A stretch of 64,000 nt of DNA from Rhyzopertha dominica (Eukaryota; Arthropoda; Insecta; Coleoptera; Bostrichidae): NCBI GenBank assembly GCA_025024175.1, contig QCXZ01000041.1, positions 23,617,786 to 23,681,785 on the forward strand. Direction: 5' to 3'. Made by a program: the position numbers and the translations under genes. This document shows, piece by piece, positions 55,201 through 64,000 of this stretch (position 1 is the stretch's first letter; the number at the start of each line of letters is the position of its first letter). The notes beneath the pieces were generated by a model, which saw nothing but the letters and a program-made list of their open reading frames with translations, made no database searches and was not told the DNA's origin.

Positions 55201-57240
55201 TACAGATTAGTGTCATTTTCAACCGATCGATTTTTGACGATCTCTGAGATTTTTGCGAATGAATGAAAAAATAAAAGTTTTGTAATAATATTAGCATTTA
55301 TTTTATCGTTTATTGCGAACTACGCTTATAGTGGACATTGCTGTAATTTATAAAGAACCTAGGATTTTGTTTTACAGTACTTACATCAAAAGATCTACAA
55401 CGGCAGACGACTTTGGAAATTTGACCTTGACAATGGGGATGCGGATTCTTCGTCAAACGGCTGAAGGAACGCAGTGTTCCTATAATCGTGTGCAGTGCTT
55501 TTCGCACCACTTTTACTTATGAAATATAATTACTATTGGCTAATACAATAGACTTCAAATTAATGGTCATTATGAGGATCACTTTTATGTAGATTCTTTC
55601 ATACAATTACCGCTTTTTAAATTGCGCTAATATAGCGTTATATCGAAAGTGCCTCTCTAAACTCGTGAGGGTTCCCGAAAATATAAAATGATGTCCGCAA
55701 TATTTTCAGAAAGTGAACAGTTCTGACAAATATGATAAAAGCGAAGCAATCCAAAACTAAGGAGGACGTATAGATAACACCCCTATAAATATATAAATGG
55801 AAATGCATCGACATCATCAGTTTTATTTGCTAACAGCGCAGTTTGTTCGCGTAAGACCGCTAATTCCAACCCATTTGTCAGCCATAGAAATGATGTATCC
55901 TATTACATTCTGCCGCAATTGATCCGTAATTGGACATACGCAACTCAATGGCTTATTCATGAAGCGCTTATCGATAAATAGCCGCGATTACCGTCTAAAT
56001 TATGTAACTGAAGCAAACATACGCTTTACATCCAGGATGATGATGCGTCGGAAAAAATAGACAAGACATGCTGGTCAGCTGTCAAACTGACGTCATCTGC
56101 TCGGATTTCAGTGCGAATACATTCAACGCCTGGGCTAATTTTAAAACGGGTACATGAACACAACAGCTGCTGCCAACTAAATTCACCGAGTTTGAAGCCG
56201 ATTTTTATTAGAGTCCGGCGATACACAAGCGGGTGGCTAAGTAGGTACTTGAGCAAGTTAATTACCTTTATGTTAGCTACGTCCATGTCCACACCGCCGA
56301 TCACACTCCGCAATTTGTAAGGAAAGGTATTCATATTACCAATGTAAGCAAAATGTTTTTCGATAGGTAAAACCACAGGCTATGTCTTCATTTAACCAGC
56401 TTTCATGTCACTAGATGACGACTACGGTAATGAAATTTCCAGGTTTGGTGCTTGTCCTGACAATTAAGGACGTAAATCTTAAGAGTACGTTAGAATGACA
56501 ATCTGAAAGAACTTCTTGTGGCATAATGTGTTTTTACGTGCAGCATCTAATCTGTGAATGCTAGCTGTTAAAAACGTGAGCATCCTCTTTTATCGCTAAT
56601 ATATTATTAACTCGTTTCTTTCATGATGTTCCGACTTCCAAAATTACAACAGGCTCAGGTAAACATGTTTACGTGGCCATTGATAAAACACAACAGACGA
56701 GAAAGACCAAAACAAAGGTTTTAAAATTAACTTAAATAAATCTGCTTGCCTGTCTGAAACACTAATCACTTCCGTGTGCTCAAATGATTCTCGTTGGTTC
56801 TGAAAATAACTATGAAAATGAGGTTATTCCATTGACAGGATTCAGAAAGAAACAAACGAAACGTCTCGATTAGTTAAGTAAAAACATTCATTATGCTGGT
56901 CATAAAGTGCCACGTCAAAAACAGACAAAAAAAGTTGGTGCAAAAGTAAAGGGCATGGGATACCTGCGCAAATTACAAAGCATTCCCATATTTTAATCAA
57001 ACAACAATCGTAGTCAATCATTCTCTCACTTATTCAACACTTGTTTACTATCTTCTCCCATTTCCTACCCTTTCAACCTATCTATTACAAACATTCAGTG
57101 TTAGATTGTGTTTAAATTCTTGGACCTAACATGATATTAAATAGATATATATCAATTTTATCGACAGACAAAATGATTCAACTTGCACCAACCTTTCAAT
57201 AAATTGTAAAATAACTGCTAAGTCAATAAAAAAACTAAGT
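49250..57240. other. Upstream of the first visible Actn exon; no host gene found
   Basis: This should be the first Actn intron. It contains one RTE-type relic (50450-51310) and scattered unassigned segments of higher GC (51700-52050, 53280-53480, 55050-55260, 55800-56400). TATG microsatellite at 54730-54750. TGACGTCA occurs at 56088-56095. I looked for an exon coding an acidic segment ending before TFTAW, with no success. Confidence 0.4.
50450..51310 (+). pseudogene. RTE/LINE-type relic, badly decayed
   Basis: Early pieces are Lys-rich linker-like frames (MDKERLDIANIKLF, then NVLTEDKNERTI). The best evidence is at 51066-51310: KGRRKNQKDPKNKPMGKRPC, KTWNRIYIAEILERR and, in the next frame, KPEIERPGPSLYINK. 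These match the LINE tail pattern GRPRxTWxxxxxxxLxxRxxxWxEA followed by NRxxWxxxV. The reverse transcriptase core is not readable. Confidence 0.45.
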
Positions 57241-57279
57241 TGCTACGCTGGAAAACTATAAAGCATTAACTGCTTTGTT

Positions 57280-58150
57280 ATTGTTAAATTTTTGAATAGA
57301 CTACTTTGCTTTCTATTTTTTTTTTCATTTGTATATAGCATCGGTCCCACTGAGCAAGAGTTAAGTGGTCAAATTCAAATCTTGTTGGTCGTTTTTTGCC
57401 ATAGGGTGTCGGTTTTGTAAATAGGGTCAACGTTTCGTCCGCACTTATAGGTATTAGTGAATATGGAACAAACTTTATGCTCAAACATGTCAGAGCTAAA
57501 CCAAATTCCAAGGGAGAAAAAAATGCGAAGGTGAGGAAAGGCGTTATATGGTTGGATTCCAGATATTAGATTTAAAATTTTCAATTCCTGTCAGAATTTG
57601 CGAATGGTGTATAAAAGGAGTTTCGCTAACTGAGGTGTGATCGACTTAATCCTGCTGTTCAACTACCGCTGAATAGGTAAATAGTCCTGATTTGATGCAG
57701 AGTTTGTGTTCTGTAAGACAGGTTTGAATGCAGTCGCTCTATAATTTGGAAGTACGAGAGTTAATTTAGATTTCGGATAAAGATGACCACAGGCAGATTG
57801 CACCACGGTTGTTCGACCCGTTGTTGATGAGACTGATAAGTATTAAAGTTCACTTTGAAGTTTTGCCTGGTTCAAAAATTGATTATGGTCTGTGAACAAC
57901 AGAATGTGTACCGAACGTTTTGTGATAGATGGTGATGAAAAAACGTATATAATTTCCAAGCTGTGTGGATGAGTTTATGGTAGATAGAGTAGCCCAAAAG
58001 ACCACACGAAAGAGAAGAGCATGAAAAAACGAGAGAGAATGGTTACTTTTAATTTCCTGCTGAATTTTATATCAGAATATGGCAATTAGTCGGAACCGTA
58101 AGACCATATAATGAATGTGTCGTCGACATAACGATGAGTCTAAGGCTACT
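57280..58150 (-). pseudogene. Possible Penelope-like reverse transcriptase relic
   Basis: On the minus strand near 58090-58140, HRYVDDTFIIWSYGSD contains the YVDD box in the form used by Penelope-like elements (RYVDDxFxxW). Further pieces (SDIKFSRKLKV, and the stretch around ADETLTLFTKPTPYGKK) could be the downstream connector, but frames change often and I could not align them firmly. If right, it belongs to the same class as the fragment at 22224. Confidence 0.4.
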
Positions 58151-59603
58151 TCCTTTTTATTGATTTTTTTAAGACCTTACAGATGAAGAAGTTTCGATTC
58201 CTCTGGAGATAACTTTTACCGGATATCTTGAACGATTTCTGGATTATTTAGGATTAAGTAAATCAAGTTATCCAATTCTTGAATTAATTTTGTCTACATA
58301 CATTTGAGATTCTTAGGAGCAGTTTTCCATTCTGTGGAAAGTCTAAAATGAGGGAAGTTGTGGTTTTTCAAAAGTCAGGGCTGTTTCGAAACAGTACGGC
58401 CCGTCGTGTCCTCGTCGAATACTTGACACTGCAGAGCTGACTATTTGCTCAAGTGGAATTTACCTCAGGGCAATAGCAAGATTGAGACGTTTTGCTAGCA
58501 ATGAGTTTTCTGATTCACAGCGATGATGCAAAGTTCACCGTTTCTGAAGTGGGCATTTAGGATAGCTTTTTGTGTAAAACTAGGAACTACATTTTGCATA
58601 ATGTGCCTCTGATTTCAAGAGCGATTATAGTGTAGCACTCTGAATTCATCTAGATTTTGTAATAATCCATAGAGAATCCTTACTTTACCACAGACAGGTA
58701 ACTTGCTATAAGAGCAAAAGTTTTGAGCTTCATGCTGTAAGGTACGAATTACTTTGTTCATAAGTTTTGCCATTGCTACACGGTATTATCATTACAGAAA
58801 GTGCTAGTACGCACATATACCAGGGTTCAAAAATAAGGGAATCATTATTAAAATGAAAGCAAACAAGAAATCATGAGTAGGTTCAGTGCACTTGACGCGG
58901 TAGTGCTGATCTCCTAAATGCAAATCTCCGACCAACTCGGCTGCTCCACTTCATTTGTTTAGTTTTAGTGTTTAGTTGTTCACTTCATCGCGATAAGAAG
59001 GAAGGAAGCAAGTACACCTCGTACACAATGCGTGAATTTAAAATCTCTTATCAATTAGGACGTTAAACTGACCGATATTCTAGACAGCTTGCAACGGCAG
59101 TTCGAGGGAATGACACATTAGCGCCAATAAAAGCATAGTGTGCTATATTCAAAGTTTAAAAAGTTTAAAGATGATCGTCCCGTCACTATAGCAAAAATCA
59201 CTCATAAACATAAATTCGAGATCACATAAACAAACTAGAATTACGAAAAGTACCAGCACGGAGGGTTCCGCGTGAAAAGAATTATATAGAATTCAAGTTT
59301 CTCAAAAGCTTCTTAATAGTTACCAAAATGAAGGGTAGGTTTTTTTGCAATGCGTTGTGACGTGTGACAAAGTCTGGGTTCACCTCTACACCCCTGAGCC
59401 CAAAAGAGCAATATAGAGTGGAGAAGAAAAGGGATGCAGGCCATCAAATGTTAAAACTACTATTGTGGCCTTGTTGATCAGTTTCGAGCTGCAAAGGGTT
59501 CGAGATGATGCCACCAGTCCATCCGTACAGTCCTGCTTTTCAACGTAATGCAAGACCGCATACTGCAGCCCAAACCAAAGTTTGTCTGAAATACGGTTGA
59601 TAC

Positions 59604-60689
59604 CAGGGTTGGCAAAAAACATGTTTTTTTTTGTTTAACCGTGTTTTAAACATGAACTCTCATGCAGATTACTATATATATTAGTGAAAATAAATAAGAG
59701 TAGATGGCGCGGAGCGCAGCAGTTGTCTAAAAATCCCTAGATGACTACGATTATCAGTTGCCATTTGTCTTTTTTGTTTACGCAACAATTTTAGTTATTA
59801 CGAGTCGGTTTCTCTTTTCTATTTTAACCTAGAATCAACACTGCTCTTAAAATCTAGACCAATCACATACACCAATTTAAGGTTACTGGGTTGATTTTAG
59901 CTAATATCAACTTTAACAAAGAATAGGAACCGAGCTTGTCTGTTTAAAAGTTTAAAGTCCAACAATTACAATGGCGTAGTAGGAACAATGCAGTGTGGAA
60001 TAACTTTGACAAAATTAAGGTGCAAAATGGTAGAATGCGAGTTCAATGCAAGAAGTGCAAAAAGATATGATTACACTAGTAAAAAAAGTAAAAATGCTGA
60101 TATTTTTTTTATTCTTTGTTTATTGTTTTTTATATTCCCAAGTTCTGATAACTATTTGGTTTTTTTGTACTAAAGATATAATTATCTAGTAAGTGTTCAA
60201 TGAACGTCTTATTTATTGTTTTGTAGTACTGGACCAGAAATACAAATTTTTATGTTATGTTAAGATTAAGACTTTTATTTGTTGTCTTAAAATTTTGTAA
60301 ATTACATCTATGAAAAAATGTTAAAGTTAAATTATTCATTTCTATAACTGTTGTTGTATCAATAAAAAGCCGAACAGAATACTGCATGTTTCTTCTTTTT
60401 TTTAATTTGAAAAAACGTTTACATATTTTCTAACTGGGCCTGGTTTTGCATTCAATTAATTTTTAATGCAAATGTGGGGTGATTATTTAGATATGTAATT
60501 ACTAATAATCTTGTCTATCTATTTGTGGAGGGTAAACGAGCTTAGTAATAATATAATCACTGTTTAAAACATTAACAAAAAAACACTGTTTAAAACAAAT
60601 GTGTTAAACATTTGTTTGAAACAAAGTTTTAAACAAGAGCGTTGTTTTAAACGAGTTTAAAACATTTTGTTTTAATCATGCCAACCCTG
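59604..60689. mobile_element. hAT element nested in the mariner relic, perfect 8-bp duplication
   Basis: GTTGATAC lies at 59596-59603 and 60690-60697. The ends are CAGGGTTGGC and, inverted, CAGGGTTGGC. Repeats of GTTTAAAAC-like words cluster near the right end (60560-60670). A BED zinc-finger fragment is inside. At 1086 bp it is not autonomous. Confidence 0.88.
59981..60070 (+). pseudogene. BED zinc-finger fragment of a hAT transposase
   Basis: The plus frame reads RNNAVWNNFDKIKVQNGRMR then VQCKKCKKI and a stop. VWxxFxKxxxxxxxxxCxxC is the first half of a BED finger, the usual DNA-binding N-terminus of hAT transposases. The His pair and the catalytic domain are gone. Confidence 0.6.
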
Positions 60690-60850
60690 GTTGATACAGT
60701 TCTGATCTTGCATCATGTGACTTCCCTCAAGGAAAAGCTTGTGAAAAGTTTTTTTGAGAATGATCAACAGTTGAGGAGAATTTTATATTTGTATGAGTAA
60801 TAGTCGTTTTCTGAAAAGGGCAGCAAAATTTTGTTCGTTAGTTGGAAAAT

Positions 60851-62520
60851 GCAAAAGGGTTGTTTATATATGTATGATAAAAATATAAGGGGTGGTTGAA
60901 AATTGTTTACAATTATGGAGTTTCAGAATATAGAATTTTGGGGCAAACTATATCCTCCACTTTCAGTATAAAATGATCTATGATCTCAGGGTGCAAAAAC
61001 CAGTATCAGGGGACGACATACGTCGGCAAGCCAACGACCGCGCAAGAGGTCTGAATCGGTTATTGCATCTAATAAAGAGCTTCATTGAAGAGATTTATGA
61101 GATTATTTATTGTTCTTAAGATCATTTTAATCCATGATTTTTTTTGTTTCCATAACTAATCTACAATACTAAGAATTGTGTCTACGGGCAAGATAGCTAT
61201 ACTGCTCTTCAAAACGGCCAGCAAATAATTAAAAGTTATACTTTTCACAATCAAACTACATGCTATAGGGTGCCTGTATGCAAGAATAAAAATGATGTTC
61301 ATGATACAAAATGTTGGGGAGCATGCATGGTATTCACTTCAAAACAAAATATGTTAGGTACTACCGTTGTCTGAATAATTATGCAGAAAACGCTATGTAT
61401 GTATAAAATGTACGAAATAAGAAAAATCGAAGACTGAAGAAGCCCCACCGGAGAACTTCATCCCCTCCTAAAACCAGCTGTAAGCGAACGACTCGCGTCA
61501 AGTGTTGTTTGTATCGGAGCTTTCCGAATCTTAGAAGATATGTTTAGAAATAGTTCACATTTCGTACTAGGCCAAAAACGTGAGTTATTTTCGTATTACA
61601 GGCGGCGATTATAAATAATACGGTATACAGATCACTCAATGGTGATTCAAACATAGATTCCGTGACTCGTTGTTCTGGCATGAGCTTTCTTTAATGTATA
61701 TCGAGTAAGTAGTGTAATCTTACACATATATTTTATGACGCGGTTGATGACGCAAGTGCCGTAAATTTAAATGCTACGGTAAATTGTTATCTGAGGCCAT
61801 GTTCCAGGCTTTTCACTTTTTCTCTGGAAACAATTACCAGGCGAAAATACTTGTTCAAGCTAAAAAACTAGTGGAATATTCATTTTCTGGTAAAAGACAA
61901 TATCATCTCGTTAGTATTTGCTGAAATGATAAGTGAGACGATGAAATTAAATAACTATACAGAACACTTTTTTAAACACTCTTCAACATAACACCAAGTC
62001 TCCATAAACTAACGTATAAAAATTCTAAAAAAAACGCTAAAACGGCTAATTTTTTATTTTGGACTATTGAAACATTAACATGTGCATGAAATGATATAGA
62101 GAAGTAGGCAAGCAAATGTTCGAAGTNTGATCAGTCAATTTACAATTTGGCACGCCTACTCGATCCATATGACATCTCAAAACATTCTTCGGCGGAGTAA
62201 CGTGGGTTTAAACCTGCTGGTACTTTATATTCCTTCCCACTGCAGTAAGCACTTGTTGAATATCTTGAGTTAACGAAGACAATTCCAAAATACCAAAAAT
62301 GTCGACTAATATCAATAGACAAAAAGTTATGATCTGTAGACTCAGGGAAACTGAAGGAATTCGGAATCTGCAGGTGATTTTTAGTCCAGTCTAAAGTAAT
62401 GCTAAAGGAAGAGACGATAGTAAAAATACAATATTGGAATCCAAAGCAGACTTTGTAAAAATTCGACACCGACAGTGACAAATCTTAAATATAATATTTA
62501 CGATGCCAATTTTCAAACAC
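60851..62520. other. No recognised gene
   Basis: Mixed AT-rich sequence. A slightly GC-richer stretch at 61010-61060 and 61440-61530 looks repeat-derived. The open stretch 62140-62481 (minus) has no domain pattern I recognise. Confidence 0.35.
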
Positions 62521-62529
62521 GTTCTGCAT

Positions 62530-63260
62530 ATTTAGTGAAAATGGTGGGTCTAACGGAGCCTGAACTAATCCAATTTTTAATAATGGTAGATTATGGCGAT
62601 AGATTTCTGAGAAGTTTGTTATTAACATGGATCAAAAACGGACCTGCTACTTCACAATAAAGTGGTAATAGACTATTACATTACATTTTATTAGAAGCCG
62701 AATGAAATCCCTGAGTCAGGTGACAATAAACAAGGCCGTATACCATTCAACAGTAGGTATACTTTATCAAAAGGAGCATTTTATCGTTATAAGATCCGAT
62801 TGATCCTTGAACTTCAGGAAGTCCATCCTGACCGACGCTTACAATTTTGCGAGGAGCTGATGAGAAGATATGTTGAAGACCCTAACTTTTTAAGAAATCT
62901 TCTTACCGACGAACCAACTTTTTTATAATTTTTTCAAGATAATATGCTACTTGCACTGGCTGAGAGAGAAGACATTTGGTTCCAGGAAGATGTTGGTTTT
63001 CGCTGGTAACGTTTTTGCCAGTAGATGGATAGGTCGCCGGAGAGTTGTAGAGTGTAACCACCCCGATCGCCAGATTTGACTTCTTTAAATTTTTACTCTG
63101 GGGTAATTTGAAAAGTAAAGCATACGTATACTGTTCACAGACACTGAAAGAATTACAAGTTCGTATTCGAGCCGAAATGCGATTACTACCTCCAAACATT
63201 ATTAAACGCAGTGTCCAAAGTGTCTATGTACGACTTCGGCAATGTTGTAAATGGACTGCA
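62530..63260 (+). pseudogene. DD41D-type transposase relic
   Basis: Plus-strand blocks: MVGLTEPELIQFLIMVDYGD (matches the N-terminus of the 2.9-kb copy); VHPDRRLQFCEELMRRYVED, then PNFLRNLLTDEPTF with the first catalytic Asp; NIWFQEDVGFRW with the second (QED); RWIGRR and RSPDLTSLNFYSG, where the third Asp is replaced by Asn. A possible right end CACTCTGTATAG lies near 63574. Frames break several times. Confidence 0.75.
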
Positions 63261-64000
63261 ATTTGACATTTGTTTTTTTTAATTTTTATTTGTGAGCTCC
63301 ATATTCCATTTTCCAATCGTGCTCATTTTGATCGTCTTCTTTGTGCCAAATGACACAGTGGTTGTATTCCTTAGATAATAAGGGCTCAAATGATACAAAA
63401 ATGCATATGATTCTATATCAAAAAAATAAACATTTCATGACGTCAGATCTTCGTCACAGTAACAGACTCTTTGTTTCCGTCATCTCAAAAAAGCCCTTTT
63501 TAAATCTTCGGTTGCATGTTTAAGTGTTTTTTCGAATTTTTGCAAATAACCCTTATTTCACTTTATTTTATCGACACTCTGTATAGCCTATGTTTCTTCT
63601 GACTACATTTCTTCCTGCCGACTGCACCAATAACCATTATTATTTAAATAGCAAATACCCAATGTCGAAGGCGTTCTCGCTCAGTTTCATTGAAGATTAC
63701 GAAACAAAACGAAATGTCAGAAGTTAATTGCAGAACCAACAATAGCGCACGTTGTACTGAAATGTAACGCCATAATTTGGTGAGCACTCTCCGGCCAACG
63801 GAAACAACCGAGATTGCTGACCTTTCCGACTGTGGAAGGAATTAAACCAAAAAGGAATCGGTTAGACATGCCTCCACGCACGATCAGCTTATGAAATTTT
63901 CATGGATGTTTAAAATTTAAACTCGGTAATTAATATTCAAGCGGTGTCTTCGACGGAACAATGAGCTGGCAGCACGTAGGACGTGCGAGAAGTTGTCGAA
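63261..64000. other. No recognised gene
   Basis: The first 320 bases may still belong to the transposon at 62.5 kb. The remainder shows no frame, repeat border or RNA gene I can support. Confidence 0.35.

Larger units (their letters stand above)
58975..60850 (+). mobile_element. Mariner (DD34D) relic split by a hAT element
   Basis: The left part (58975-59595) includes VTCDKVWVHLYTPEPKRAI at about 59363 (compare CDExWxHxxxPExKxQS) and FQRNARPHTAAQTKVCLKYG at about 59530 (compare HDNARPHTA). The second catalytic Asp has become Arg-Asn context (RNARPH). The right part resumes after the insertion at 60698 with SDLASCDFPQGKACEKF, the third Asp block (xPDLAPxDF). Many stops; inactive. Confidence 0.75.

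Noticed and set aside
56026..56376. 116-codon minus-strand open frame
   Set aside because: No domain, signal peptide or splice context recognised; may be chance in a GC-richer segment. Not called.
59386..59622. 78-codon minus-strand open frame
   Set aside because: It lies antisense to the mariner relic, whose plus-strand catalytic blocks explain the sequence.
1..64000. CRISPR arrays, tRNA and rRNA genes
   Set aside because: No regularly spaced repeats, no cloverleaf-like A and B box pairs and no rRNA-like segments were seen; the spliced genes show this is eukaryotic DNA.

Overview
This is an AT-rich insect-type genomic window. Its one clear host gene is alpha-actinin (Actn), read right to left on the minus strand. 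Twelve coding exons with GT/AG borders and matching intron phases lie between 49249 and 14389. The joined reading frame gives 857 residues per isoform, running from inside the first calponin-homology domain to the conserved C-terminus GESDL. Only the first coding exon (about 37 residues by comparison with fly Actn) and the promoter are missing, so the 5' end should lie beyond 64000. Residues conserved with fly Actn point to an arthropod. The long introns, scattered N bases and mixed transposon load fit a draft insect assembly; I cannot name the species.

Two tandem 86-nt exons (37220-37305 and 36703-36788) encode alternative versions of the same 29-residue linker between the actin-binding domain and the rod. 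Including both, or neither, breaks the frame, so they must be mutually exclusive, as is known for alpha-actinins of flies and vertebrates. A second host-like gene fragment lies on the plus strand at 6096-7031: the last two exons of a protein with a probable fibronectin type III domain, followed by an AATAAA signal.

Almost everything else that can be recognised is dead or non-autonomous mobile DNA. It includes several decayed mariner-like (about DD41D) transposase copies (2551-4384, 15.6 kb, 16.3-17.0 kb, 62.5-63.3 kb) and a classic mariner relic split by a hAT element (58975-60850). Two piggyBac-like elements are present (12265-13034, and 17644-19896 with a Harbinger-type MITE inside). There are four hAT elements, three with clear and one with near-matching target duplications. 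Several long-inverted-repeat elements occur (9445-10557, 25391-26411, 48534-48956) plus a smaller MITE. RTE-type non-LTR relics (43660-46440, 30130-31460, 50450-51310), another LINE relic (21140-21970), two Penelope-like fragments and a Tc1-like fragment complete the list.

Layout: 1-5.9 kb intergenic with one mariner-like element; 6.1-7.1 kb FN3 gene end; 7-14 kb intergenic with a foldback and a piggyBac-like element; 14.4-49.2 kb Actn exons separated by transposon-filled introns; 49.2-64 kb probably the first Actn intron or upstream sequence, again with transposon relics. I found no tRNA, rRNA or CRISPR, and no intact transposase or reverse transcriptase. All coordinates were read by hand; no alignment or search was run.
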